A DNA stretch of 64,000 bases, from positions 404,630 to 468,629 of the forward strand of contig NZ_KB905343.1 of the NCBI RefSeq assembly GCF_000378765.1. The letters are read 5' to 3'. The notes under the pieces were generated by a model that worked only from the letters and a program-made list of their open reading frames with translations, made no database searches and was not told the origin of the DNA. Each line of letters opens with the position of its first letter. The stretch's first letter is position 1. Below, piece after piece: positions 55,503-63,937 of the stretch. Position numbers and translations under genes: made by a program. Source of the stretch: Psychroflexus tropicus DSM 15496. Its GTDB lineage: Bacteria; Bacteroidota; Bacteroidia; Flavobacteriales; Flavobacteriaceae.

Positions 55503-55880
55503 TCATTGACCCAATGCTTTATAAATTACTTTTTTAAATGTTCTAAATTCTTTTAAAAACGAATAATATGAGTTTCTTTTTGCTTCGTGTTCTCTAAAAC
55601 GTTGTACATCATACTCTTTTTTTCCATATTCGTAATCTGTGTGAAGCTGTTGTTCATACTTACACAATTTTGCCAACAACAATGTGTTTTTTCTTCTTAC
55701 TGCGTTAAAATGTCCTTGTACACTGTATTCCTTCAATTGTTGCTGGCAAATTGTCTTCAACAAACTTATTTCTGTATTGATATATGTTAATGTATCTATC
55801 CAATTACTTAAATCAAACAAATCTTTTTTGATACAGAGCTGCCTATGTTTTTCAATTCTTTTTAATAAATCAATATCCAA
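55503..55880 (-). CDS. hypothetical helical protein, related to its neighbour
   Basis: The 125 aa protein is all-helical and charged. It shares a pattern with the upstream 137 aa protein: W...L.YI..E...L...C...L in the first half (SNWIDTLTYINTEISLLKTICQQQL) and a later Y-x-R-E-H-E/R-S-Y region (VQRFREHEAKRNSYYSFLKEFRTFK). No domain is recognised. The two genes lie 22 bp apart and are co-oriented, so they are probably an old tandem duplication in one operon. Cytosolic. Confidence 0.65.
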   Translation of the reverse strand: MDIDLLKRIEKHRQLCIKKDLFDLSNWIDTLTYINTEISLLKTICQQQLKEYSVQGHFNAVRRKNTLLLAKLCKYEQQLHTDYEYGKKEYDVQRFREHEAKRNSYYSFLKEFRTFKKVIYKALGQ

Positions 55881-55902
55881 TGCGCAGAAGGCTTTTTTAG
55901 AT

Positions 55903-56316
55903 TTAATCTGTTAAGTTTAATTTGTCATGAACAACGTCGAAAAAATCATCCTTTAATTTTCTGTATTTGTCCAGATGGTATAAGTAACTTCTTCTATAGG
56001 TTTCATGTTCATGTATATAGGCCATATCACACTGCATATCGTCGCATTCCAGAATATCTGATCTAGAATTCATATATCGTCTTAGGGCCCCTAAGACATT
56101 CTCATTTTCAACAGCTTTTTTTTCAAACCTCTTCAAAATCTCATCGCTTTTTAACTTGTGGTTCAATTCTCTAGAACATAAACCAATCAAATTATCCAAC
56201 TCTTTTTGAATATAAGTGAGATGATTAACCCAGTTATCAAGTTCTATAGTGTTGATTTTATGAGTGACATCCACATCAGTATCATGATTAAAAATTTCTT
56301 TGTCTATAGTTTTCAT
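55903..56316 (-). CDS. hypothetical helical protein, related to its neighbour
   Basis: The 137 aa protein shares a layout with the 125 aa protein downstream: LDNWVNHLTYIQKELDNLIGLCSREL followed by an EN..LGALRRYM segment and AYIHEHETYRRSYLYHLDKYRKLKDDFF. The pairs YI..E...L...C and HE..R.SY...L..(Y/F)R..K are kept between the two. It has a distinctive CDDMQCD. No enzyme motif is present. It lies 10 bp after the Rnk-like gene. The function is unknown; both may bind each other or a common partner. Confidence 0.65.
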   Translation of the reverse strand: MKTIDKEIFNHDTDVDVTHKINTIELDNWVNHLTYIQKELDNLIGLCSRELNHKLKSDEILKRFEKKAVENENVLGALRRYMNSRSDILECDDMQCDMAYIHEHETYRRSYLYHLDKYRKLKDDFFDVVHDKLNLTD

Positions 56317-56326
56317 AATTTATTCT

Positions 56327-56746
56327 TTATATCGAAACTTCAAAATCTCTTTGCTCGAGATCCTTTTCAACCTTTTTTAGCTTCAGCTTTTGTTTCCCTC
56401 CTGGAAAATCCCATTCTACTTCATCACCCTCAGAATACCCAAAAAGTGCTGCTCCCATAGGAGTTAGAATGGATATTTTGCTTTCAGCAGCACTTCTTTT
56501 ATTAGGAGTAACTATTTGTATAGTTTTCTTCCACCCACTTTCAGATTCTACTGTTATTTTACTGTTGAATCTAATTATGTCTTCTGGCATCTGTTCATCA
56601 TCTAGAACCTGGGCGGTTTTTATCTCCTCATTCAGTCGGTGTAATGACTTCTGTATTTCAATATCTTCAGAATATCCTGATAAGTTGAGTATGCGTTTTA
56701 AGTACACATACTCTTTTTTCTCTATTATTAATGTTTTGTATTTCAT
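56327..56746 (-). CDS. GreA/GreB C-terminal domain protein, Rnk-like
   Basis: The 139 aa protein has an N-terminal helical segment and a C-terminal FKBP-like domain as in Rnk and GreA: ITVESESGWKKTIQIVTPNKRSAAESKISILTPMGAALFGYSEGDEVEWDFPGG. The long N-terminal coiled coil of GreA is short here, so transcript cleavage is unlikely; binding to RNA polymerase remains possible. It is 23 bp after the glutamate dehydrogenase gene and may be co-transcribed. Such genes are frequent in stress-related islands of Bacteroidota. Confidence 0.8.
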   Translation of the reverse strand: MKYKTLIIEKKEYVYLKRILNLSGYSEDIEIQKSLHRLNEEIKTAQVLDDEQMPEDIIRFNSKITVESESGWKKTIQIVTPNKRSAAESKISILTPMGAALFGYSEGDEVEWDFPGGKQKLKLKKVEKDLEQRDFEVSI

Positions 56747-56769
56747 AATATTTGTGCATTAAATAGTAT

Positions 56770-58071
56770 TTATGGAAAAATCCCTCTTTGTACATAGGCC
56801 TTTTCTATACGTTTTATAGCAATACAATAGGCTGCTTTTCTAAGTTCCATACCTTCCTTTTCTGAATACTCGAATACCTTGTTAAGAGATTCACGCATTT
56901 TCTTATCAAGTTTTGGCATGACTTCATCCAGATGCCATAATTCACCATTTCGGTTTTGCAACCATTCAAAATAACTTCCTATAACACCGCCAGAATTACA
57001 TAGAATATCCGGAATAATAAGTATACCACGCTCTAGAAGTAGACGTTCACCTTCACCATTCGTAGGGCCATTAGCACCTTCTGCAATCAATTTAGCTTTG
57101 ACCTGGTGAGCGTTGCGTTCTGTGATTTGATTTCCTAAGGCCGCGGGAATAAGAATCTCACATTCCACACCAAAAAATTCTTCCTTGTTTATAGCTTTTG
57201 CTTCAGGAAAATCTACTATACTTCCATCATTAGCTTTAGTATAATTAAGAAGATCTTCTACTTTTATACCTTTTTGATTTTCTATACTGCCGAAAGCATC
57301 TTGTACTGCTACTAACATGGCACCTTCTTGCTCAAGAAAATGAGACACCCAGTATCCAACGTTACCAAATCCCTGAACTATAAATTTTTTTCCTTCTAAA
57401 GTTTCATTATTGCGTTCAGACCAAAATTTAATACTTAGAAACACTCCATAACCAGTAGCTCTATCTCTACCTTCCAAACCACCACTACCGTCCGGTTTTC
57501 CTGTAACCACGTGGTGATTTGCGGTTCTTTCAGCCGGAGGTCTTGTACTCATGTAAGTATCTGCTATCCAGGCCATGGTTTGGCTGTTTGTATTTACGTC
57601 TGGAGCTGGTATGTCATGCTCTGGACCAATATTATCTGCTAAAGCAAAGGTGAATCTTCGGGTTATTCTTTCTAGTTCTGCTTCAGAGTATTTAGAAGGA
57701 TCTAGTTGGATACCTCCTTTTCCTCCGCCATAAGGAAGTCCGGCTAACGAAGTTTTCCATGTCATCCACATAGCTAAAGCTCTGGCAGCATCAATATCAA
57801 CAGTAGGATGATAGCGTAGACCACCCTTATAAGGACCTAAGGCGTTATTGTGTTGAACTCTGTAGCCTGTAAAAATTTCCACTTCACCGTTGTCTAACTT
57901 AACAGGGAAATGCACTACAATTTCGTTGTTAGTGATACTTAAAATTCTTTTTATATTAGGATGTAGATCAATATATTCAGCAGCACTATTAAATTGCTCT
58001 AGTACATTGTCCATCATGTTTCCGCCAGAGGATTTCTTTTTCTTCTCTATTTGTTTTGTGAGTGTTGTCAT
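56770..58071 (-). CDS. gdhA: glutamate dehydrogenase (Glu/Leu/Phe/Val family)
   Basis: The enzyme interconverts glutamate and 2-oxoglutarate plus ammonia. The 433 aa subunit has the substrate domain with GYRVQHNNALGPYKGGLRYHP (about 77-97) and MTWKTSLAGLPYGGGKGGI with the catalytic Lys. The PEHDIPAPDVNTN segment and the Rossmann domain with VQGFGNVGYWVSHFL complete the fold. A shorter start at 58014 (MMDNVLEQF) is possible. It heads a cargo operon whose expression is probably set by the neighbouring two-component system, though no binding site was found. Confidence 0.95.
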   Translation of the reverse strand: MTTLTKQIEKKKKSSGGNMMDNVLEQFNSAAEYIDLHPNIKRILSITNNEIVVHFPVKLDNGEVEIFTGYRVQHNNALGPYKGGLRYHPTVDIDAARALAMWMTWKTSLAGLPYGGGKGGIQLDPSKYSEAELERITRRFTFALADNIGPEHDIPAPDVNTNSQTMAWIADTYMSTRPPAERTANHHVVTGKPDGSGGLEGRDRATGYGVFLSIKFWSERNNETLEGKKFIVQGFGNVGYWVSHFLEQEGAMLVAVQDAFGSIENQKGIKVEDLLNYTKANDGSIVDFPEAKAINKEEFFGVECEILIPAALGNQITERNAHQVKAKLIAEGANGPTNGEGERLLLERGILIIPDILCNSGGVIGSYFEWLQNRNGELWHLDEVMPKLDKKMRESLNKVFEYSEKEGMELRKAAYCIAIKRIEKAYVQRGIFP

Positions 58072-58146
58072 GTTTTAATTTTAACAAGTTTCTAAACTTT
58101 TATTTTCATTTATCTATTTTTCTGTGAATGGTTGTCATACAACTTT

Positions 58147-58320
58147 TTAAACCATTGCCATTTCTTGTTCTAATTCTTGTTTTGCAGTTGTATGTTCTGA
58201 ACTTTGCTCATATTCTTGTGAATATTCGCTACAAGACCAGACTTTACTCTTTAGTGATGTTAGTACACATCCATTTTTATGATGGCAATCATTGCAGATA
58301 CTCATAGTATTTGGTTTCAT
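58147..58320 (-). CDS. Cys-rich small protein, 57 aa
   Basis: An ATG-started short gene. The N-terminal half holds C9-x-x-C12-H-H-x-x-x-C17 and C30 (SICNDCHHKNGC ... WSCSEY), the sort of spacing that binds zinc or iron. The C-terminal half is polar and Glu/Gln-rich. It lies 75 bp upstream of glutamate dehydrogenase on the same strand, likely in one transcript. The pattern resembles small flavobacterial proteins with C..C....C.L.......C, but the function is unknown. Confidence 0.6.
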   Translation of the reverse strand: MKPNTMSICNDCHHKNGCVLTSLKSKVWSCSEYSQEYEQSSEHTTAKQELEQEMAMV

Positions 58321-58650
58321 TAGATTTACAATTTTTTTTACATCGACTATAAGTCAATCTGCATGCCAATACCAAACACTAGGTTATTAATAAGCCCTTA
58401 TTTAAGTATAAACATCAGTTAATCAGATATTTATTATTTAAAGTAAGATTTTGGAAAGAAATAGCAATCGGTACAATATATCCCAGGTGGGTGATTTTGT
58501 ATCGATTATAAACAGTTTGGTCTAGTTGAATTAAAAGCGGCTAAACTTCAGAATTTGAAGCAGAATTCCGGCTTTTGATTTTCAGGTCAAAATAGAACCA
58601 GCAACCGCTCAAAAGATTTAGCTAGGATTTCGTTGATTACTAAGTATGCT
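58321..58650. other. intergenic region with a possible promoter
   Basis: The stretch separates the Cys-rich gene from the two-component genes. On the minus strand TGGTATTGGCATGCA (58360-58374) loosely resembles a sigma-54 promoter (TGG...GCA), but the GG-GC spacing is 9 instead of 10. It would give a start about 25 bases before the Cys-rich gene. Otherwise AT-rich and without a gene. Confidence 0.3.
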
Positions 58651-59979
58651 CTAATCTTCAAGTTTTAATCGTATCGTTTTACGATCGATCCCTAAAATTT
58701 CGGACGCTTTTGTTTTATTATTGTTAGTTGCTTGTAGTACTCTAAGAATATGTTGCTTTTCTACTGCTTTAAGCGAAAGAAGTGTTTCTTCTGGAAACGT
58801 AATGTCATATTTAAGTGAATCGGGGAGATGCTCAACATCCACTTTACCGTCGCTCATTATCACAGCTCTTTGTATCACATTCTCCAATTCTCGTATATTT
58901 CCAGGCCAATCATAGCGCTCTAAAACCTTTAAAGCTTGTTGTGATAGTTGGATGAAGCGGTCTTTGTATTCTAACCCGTATTTTAAAAGGAATTTTTCTA
59001 CCAATAGTGGAATATCTTCTTTACGTTCCCTTAAAGGAGCTACTGCAATTTCAACTACTGTTAGTCTATAGTAAAGATCTTCTCTAAACGCTTCTTTTTC
59101 TATCATAGCTTTCAGGTTGCTATTGGTGGCAGCAATAACACGAACATCTATTTTCTCTGCTTTTTGAGCACCTACTTTTACCACTTCTTTTTCTTGAAGT
59201 ACTCGCAAAAGACGAGACTGAACAGCGGTAGAGGCATTCCCGATTTCATCTAAAAATATGCTACCTCCGTTGGCTGCCTGAAAAAACCCATCTCGATCTT
59301 TGTCTGCCCCCGTAAAAGCACCTTTGGTATAGCCAAATAACTCACTTTCTAACAGATTTTCTGGTATGCCACCACAATTCACGGCTATAAATGGAGCTCT
59401 TGAAAATTTACCTTTGTAATGAATAGCCCGAGCCACCAATTCCTTACCTGTTCCGCTTTCTCCTTTGATAAAGATGGTAGCCTTATTGTTTTTTACTCGT
59501 TCAATAATTTCTATGATGGATTGTATTTTATCTGACTTTCCTATAATCTCACCATAGGTGTTGTCTTCGAGCTTTAGTTCTTTAGTGTTTGGAACATCAG
59601 AGTTATTTTCAGTTTTTATTGATTTATGTATGGCAGTTTTCAACTCTTCCTTAGTGAATGGTTTTGTTAGGTAATCTACAACGCCAGATTTGATTGCCTC
59701 CAATGAATCCTGAACCGAGGGATATCCGGTAATAACCAAGGTTGGTAGTTTGGGATAATGTTCGGCTACAAATTTGATGAGCTCAGAGCCATTTATTTCG
59801 GGCATTTTTAGGTCAGTGATGAGCAAATCAATCTTGGTATCTCTCAAAATTTGTACAGCTTCTTTAACTGAAATAGCTTTGTAGGTATGAAAATTCCAGC
59901 TTTGCAGGTGTCTCTGCAATAACTCAAGGATATCGATATCATCATCAACGATTAATATATTTTCTTTTTTGAGTTGCAT
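58651..59979 (-). CDS. sigma-54-dependent response regulator, NtrC family
   Basis: From ATG 59979 the product is 442 aa (an upstream extension would overlap the kinase gene). The receiver domain has D56 in LLITDLKMPEI, the AAA+ domain has Walker A GESGTGKE, a full GAFTGA loop (YTKGAFTGADKDRDG) and Walker B GSIFLDEIG, and the C-terminus has a Fis-type helix-turn-helix (NNNKTKASEILGIDRKTIRLKL). The start is 1 base after the kinase stop. It is the likely activator of the adjacent glutamate dehydrogenase or cupin units. Confidence 0.95.
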   Translation of the reverse strand: MQLKKENILIVDDDIDILELLQRHLQSWNFHTYKAISVKEAVQILRDTKIDLLITDLKMPEINGSELIKFVAEHYPKLPTLVITGYPSVQDSLEAIKSGVVDYLTKPFTKEELKTAIHKSIKTENNSDVPNTKELKLEDNTYGEIIGKSDKIQSIIEIIERVKNNKATIFIKGESGTGKELVARAIHYKGKFSRAPFIAVNCGGIPENLLESELFGYTKGAFTGADKDRDGFFQAANGGSIFLDEIGNASTAVQSRLLRVLQEKEVVKVGAQKAEKIDVRVIAATNSNLKAMIEKEAFREDLYYRLTVVEIAVAPLRERKEDIPLLVEKFLLKYGLEYKDRFIQLSQQALKVLERYDWPGNIRELENVIQRAVIMSDGKVDVEHLPDSLKYDITFPEETLLSLKAVEKQHILRVLQATNNNKTKASEILGIDRKTIRLKLED

Positions 59980-59980
59980 T

Positions 59981-61063
59981 TTAATGAGATTTTGGAAGTT
60001 GTACTGTAAAAATAGCTCCTTTATCCTTTCTATTTTTTGCAGTGATCGTGCCTTTATGACTAGTAACAATTCCATGCACTACACTCAATCCCAACCCAGA
60101 ACCCTCACCAGTGGGTTTGGTAGTAAAAAATGGCTGAAAGACTTTCTCCATAGCTTCTTCTGGAAATCCAGGGCCTTCATCAGATATTTTTAAAATAATG
60201 TGATCTTTAGATTCTGACACTTCTATGTTAACCAGACCGTTTTCAGGCGAAAAATAAATGGCATTAATCACTAAATTAAAGATGATTTGAGTGAGTTGAA
60301 TTGTATCAGCTTTCAAAAATAACTCCTCATCTTTGATATTTAATTCATATCTAATTTTTGATTTTTTGAAGGAAGCATCCAGTAAATTTAAAGCGCTCTT
60401 TATGTTTGGAACAATATTAACTTGCTTCATTTCCTGAGGCATTTCGCAGGCAAAAAACATCAACTTTTTGACGACTTCTCTGGAAAAAATGGTGTTTTCA
60501 ATAATCTTATCTACATCACGACTTATTTCATGCTCATCAGATAATTCATCTTTTAATAATTCAGAAAAACCAAGTATGTTGGCAAGTGGTGTGTTGAGCT
60601 CGTGCGCAATACCCGCAGTAATTTCTCCAAGAATAGACAACCTGTCGGCTCGCTCCATTTGTCGTTTTAGCGATACTTCATTTTCAAGAATTTCCTTGCG
60701 TTCTAACAGCGTACCTATTTTTAAAGCCACATTGTCTAGCAATTGCTTTTCTTCTTTTAAGAAAGAACTTTTATTATCATCTAAATAAGCAATAATGTGT
60801 CCGGCGGGCTTGTTGAATATGAGAATTGGAGAATTTAGATTTATGTCACTGCCAGGTAGGAGAGCAGGGGATGAATAATTGTTTGTCTCAATGAAAATTC
60901 GTGTCTGCTCGGGGAATTGAAAGCCTTTTTTTAAACTTTTGGAAATAGCTTGAAAAGTTTCATCCAGTTGTTCAAAATCAACATTAACAATAATGGATGA
61001 TACCTCATACAAGCAGGTCAATTCTTTGATGCGTTCTTTTAGGGCTTCTTCGGTGGTACTCAT
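59981..61063 (-). CDS. soluble sensor histidine kinase with GAF-like domain
   Basis: A 360 aa kinase without membrane helices. An N-terminal sensor region of GAF type (about 1-130) begins EALKERIKELTCLYEVSSIIVN. The phospho-acceptor region is GEITAGIAHELNTPLANILGFSELLKDEL (H about 154), and the ATPase domain contains NLVINAIYFSPENG, DEGPGFPEEAME and GSGLGLSVVHGIV. It is the first gene of the pair with the sigma-54 activator. A cytosolic signal, such as a redox or small-molecule cue, is expected. Confidence 0.93.
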   Translation of the reverse strand: MSTTEEALKERIKELTCLYEVSSIIVNVDFEQLDETFQAISKSLKKGFQFPEQTRIFIETNNYSSPALLPGSDINLNSPILIFNKPAGHIIAYLDDNKSSFLKEEKQLLDNVALKIGTLLERKEILENEVSLKRQMERADRLSILGEITAGIAHELNTPLANILGFSELLKDELSDEHEISRDVDKIIENTIFSREVVKKLMFFACEMPQEMKQVNIVPNIKSALNLLDASFKKSKIRYELNIKDEELFLKADTIQLTQIIFNLVINAIYFSPENGLVNIEVSESKDHIILKISDEGPGFPEEAMEKVFQPFFTTKPTGEGSGLGLSVVHGIVTSHKGTITAKNRKDKGAIFTVQLPKSH

Positions 61064-61288
61064 CCTGTAAATCTTTTAAAGCTGGTTTGATGTTTTATAA
61101 CTAAATATGAAAATTATAATTCAAACCCTGTTTGTCTGATAACATTCAGCCAATTTACAATTTAGATAAATTATGAAACGATAAGTCATCATTTAATTTT
61201 CACAGCTGCAGAGAATGTAGAAGTGTTTATATAGATAATTGACATATCAGGATATTATACTGATATTAACTATTTCAAATGATAGTAT

Positions 61289-61642
61289 TTAATCTTTTTT
61301 CGCTGAAGTATTGATGTTTTTAACACGACTTACTTTATCATTTTTTGAAAGAGAAAGACGTACAATACTGTTTTCAGTTGCTTTTAATTCGTGCGGAATG
61401 CCGCCGTCCAGCGCAATAATACTTCCTTGTTTTAGCTCATGCTTACCTCCGTGAACACCAAAGACTATTGAGCCTTTAAACACTTCCACAACTATGGGGA
61501 AGGGGGTTTTATGTTCTTTCATGATTTGCCCCTTTTGAAAAACAATCCGTATTTCTTTAGAACTTTTTGTTTCCAATAAGACTTGAATCGCTGGTTTATT
61601 GTCGTTATAATCCAAAGCTTCGTTAAGTGATGCTATTTTCAT
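61289..61642 (-). CDS. cupin-fold protein
   Basis: A 117 aa single-domain cupin with a small beta-barrel: IRIVFQKGQIMKEHKTPFPIVVEVFKGSIVFGVHGGKHELKQGSIIALDGGIPHELKATENSIVRL. The two cupin motifs hold one His after KEHK and PHEL near the second motif, enough to bind a metal. The first motif lacks the second His of many cupins. It lies at the far end of the module, after the kinase on the same strand with 225 bp between. The function is unknown; small cupins of this sort often occur with stress genes. Confidence 0.85.
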   Translation of the reverse strand: MKIASLNEALDYNDNKPAIQVLLETKSSKEIRIVFQKGQIMKEHKTPFPIVVEVFKGSIVFGVHGGKHELKQGSIIALDGGIPHELKATENSIVRLSLSKNDKVSRVKNINTSAKKD

Positions 61643-61722
61643 AGTGTAATATATTAAAATGAGTTATTATTCAATTTGAAGATTGATATTTTATTTATTG
61701 GCAACGCCAAAGAGTTTAAAAA

Positions 61723-62034
61723 CTCCCGCTCTTCAAAACCAGATTCACAGATGGAGTCAAGTATCTATCAGAAGTTGCTGAATGTTTTTGGCTTGTAACC
61801 GATGCTTCGGTAATCGCAAAGAGCTTAATGGGTAAAAGCGAGTTTATTACCATTGACTTTAAACGATTATCTAAAGCAGAACAAATCAAATCTATTACAG
61901 AAGCTGTAATTCTTTACAGTGATGGAAATAATAATTTATTAGAAAAACACGGCTACTTTGCTATGGATTTTCCACTGGATGAATTGCGCTTATTTTTTGT
62001 AAATGATACGCTTATGTTACCTAGCGAATATTAA
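61723..62034 (+). pseudogene. 5'-truncated DUF6876 copy
   Basis: The frame corresponds to codons from LPLFKTRF onward of the DUF6876 gene at 54389 and continues to the stop (LMLPSEY). Similarity begins sharply at about 61721 and continues a few bases beyond the stop (TACAAATGATC). There is no start codon at the junction; an internal ATG at 61828 would give only 68 residues. The two copies differ at many third positions, so the duplication is old or involved a diverged donor. Confidence 0.8.
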
Positions 62035-62064
62035 TACAAATGATCCTTTGACGGTCTAATTTTT

Positions 62065-62096
62065 AAAACACCTCTGGTATTCAGAGGTGTTTTTTT
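62065..62096 (+). terminator. Rho-independent terminator
   Basis: AAAACACCTCTG pairs with CAGAGGTGTTTT around a GTATT loop, with a T run. It follows the truncated DUF6876 frame. Confidence 0.9.
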
Positions 62097-62295
62097 ATCG
62101 CTTGCTTTCTGGTATTCAGAAAAATGCATTATCTTTAATTTGCTGAAAATTCAGCATTAAAATTTAATAGGGATATCTACTTTCCACTTTCGCCGATATC
62201 CTTAAAGCGAGAACACTAACATTACGGAAAAATTAGTTTTCTAAACTGGCAATGGGTTGCTGATGTTAATCAGAAGCCCTATTGTATGGATTTTT

Positions 62296-62364
62296 GTCCC
62301 CGTTGGGGACGAAAAGGAAAAGCAAGAGGGTAACACGCTGCGCGATGTTACGGATTCCTTTTCG
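62296..62364. other. candidate origin of transfer (oriT): nested inverted repeats before the mobilisation genes
   Basis: GTCCCC-GTT-GGGGAC (62296-62310) is a perfect hairpin. It is followed by a larger structure whose outer arms CGAAAAGGAA (62310-62319) and TTCCTTTTCG (62355-62364) are perfect inverted copies and whose inner hairpin is GTAACACGC / GCG-A-TGTTAC (62330-62351). It lies about 90 bp upstream of a BfmA-like and a DUF5712 relaxase-like gene, which is where origins of transfer of Bacteroidota mobilisable elements sit. The nick site cannot be read from this sequence. The surrounding 62097-62450 holds no gene. Confidence 0.55.
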
Positions 62365-62450
62365 TATTTAAATGACTGATAATTAGTCTTTTATGAAACA
62401 AGTAAAATTCTAAAACTCAGGAATTTGCGACAAATGCCTTCACAACTCCC

Positions 62451-62843
62451 ATGTTTAGGGAAGTTTTTGCGACAAATCGGCGAGATATGAACTCTTTTAC
62501 TGGCATTAGATTTAAAAAGGATACGGCCAAACGCTTTCAAAACTTTTCACGTCAACACTTCAAATCTCACACTGAAGCTTTGGAAACTATGTTAGACTTT
62601 TTCCAGGATAATGAGATCTCTCCTAAAGAAAAATTAGGTCCATCAGCTAAAACATTAGAGACTAAACTTTTGAAACGTATCAATGCGGTCATTGCCATTA
62701 TGCGGGATATGGAAAAGAGTCAAACTAAACCTACTCTGGCCATGTTAGAATCTTTATTTCAGGCTGAAAATCAGCCTCATAAGCCTTCTAAGCCCACTTT
62801 GATTGTAGAAAAGATAATAAAAGAAAAGAATAAAAATAATTAG
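62451..62843 (+). CDS. BfmA/BtgA-family mobilisation protein
   Basis: A 130 aa accessory DNA-binding protein of transfer. Its NSFTGIRFKKDTAKRFQNFSRQHFKSHTEALETMLDFFQDNEISPKE region resembles the BfmA/BtgA N-terminal DNA-binding fold, followed by a polar helical tail. Translation from an ATG at 62451 or from the in-frame Met codon 13 (MNSFTGI, 62487) are both possible; the shorter one fits the family better. It precedes a relaxase-like gene by 36 bp. In Bacteroides elements BfmA and BfmB act together at oriT. Confidence 0.88.
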   Translation: MFREVFATNRRDMNSFTGIRFKKDTAKRFQNFSRQHFKSHTEALETMLDFFQDNEISPKEKLGPSAKTLETKLLKRINAVIAIMRDMEKSQTKPTLAMLESLFQAENQPHKPSKPTLIVEKIIKEKNKNN

Positions 62844-62879
62844 CTCAAATAGGCTTACTAATCTTTTAAACTTAGACAC

Positions 62880-63932
62880 ATGTACATAAGCATTACACCA
62901 CAGAAATTAGGAGGTAGTTATTCTCAAAGCTCTGCAGATTTTGTGGCTTATCTTGAGAAGGAAAACCTAGACTTAACCACTGATACTTTAGTCAACGATG
63001 ACTCTAATCTAGAGTATTTCTTCAGTCAACATGAAGACCAGGTTTCTGCAGGTGAAGTCATCAAAGCCATTGACACAAACACGGCTAAACTCAAGAAAAC
63101 TGAGCCTAAATTCTATTCGATTACTGTAAGCCCTTCTAAGTATGAGCTAAAACGCTTACAGAATAATACAGAAGATTTAAAACGTTATACGCGTGAATTG
63201 ATGAAGGAATATGCGGCCTCCTTCCACCGAGAAATCAACGGACGACCCATCTATGTTGATGATATTAAATACTTCGCTAAAATTGAACATCAGCGTCGAT
63301 TTAAAGGGACGGATTGGCAGATCAAAGAAAATCAACCCTATGCTTCTCAAATTCTTGAGCTAAAAACTGAGCTAAGGCAAATTGAAGAGGGGAGGAGGGA
63401 AGGCGATCTAAAGACTTTAAAACGTAAAATAGCGGATTTAGAACACCAAGCTCCACATCAGCAAAACGGTAAGCGCATTGTTCAAGGTATGCTCAAAGCT
63501 GGTGATCAGAGCCACATCCACATCATCGTCAGCCGAAAAGATGACTCCAACTCCTATAGTCTTTCTCCTGGAAGCAAGCATAAAGCTTCTGTTGTAAAAA
63601 TGCACGGGAAACAAATTAAACGCGGCTTTGATCGTGATAGGTTTTATGAACGTGCTGAAAAAACCTTTGACCGACTCTTTGCTTATCAACGTAACTATGT
63701 AGAAACCTACAGAGCAAAAAAGGATTTCATTCAGTCTCCTCATATTTATTTTGCTTCTCTGATGAAACTGCCTAGTAATGAAAAAGCAATGGCATTTAAA
63801 CTAATGCGAGAAAGGGGAGTTCCAACACTTCCCAATATTCCAACAAGCAAGGCACAACTAGCACTACGAATTTTTAAACGCTTAAAACGAGGTGCCGAGT
63901 TAGCTATTAAATCAAGTTCTATAGGCATCTAA
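62880..63932 (+). CDS. DUF5712-family relaxase-like mobilisation protein
   Basis: The 350 aa protein opens MYISITPQKLGGSYSQSSADFVAYLEKEN, and has the YSITVSPSKYELKRLQNN strand, YVDDIKYFAKIEHQRRFKGTDW and the HIHIIVSRKDDSN segment. This HIHIIVSR motif is the HUH-like metal-binding signature expected for relaxases, and the DUF5712 family is placed with BfmB/MobB proteins. Tyr residues near the N-terminus (Tyr2, Tyr14) are candidates for strand transfer. The gene is complete; the third mobilisation gene begins 5 bp later. Confidence 0.9.
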   Translation: MYISITPQKLGGSYSQSSADFVAYLEKENLDLTTDTLVNDDSNLEYFFSQHEDQVSAGEVIKAIDTNTAKLKKTEPKFYSITVSPSKYELKRLQNNTEDLKRYTRELMKEYAASFHREINGRPIYVDDIKYFAKIEHQRRFKGTDWQIKENQPYASQILELKTELRQIEEGRREGDLKTLKRKIADLEHQAPHQQNGKRIVQGMLKAGDQSHIHIIVSRKDDSNSYSLSPGSKHKASVVKMHGKQIKRGFDRDRFYERAEKTFDRLFAYQRNYVETYRAKKDFIQSPHIYFASLMKLPSNEKAMAFKLMRERGVPTLPNIPTSKAQLALRIFKRLKRGAELAIKSSSIGI

Positions 63933-63937
63933 ATCAA

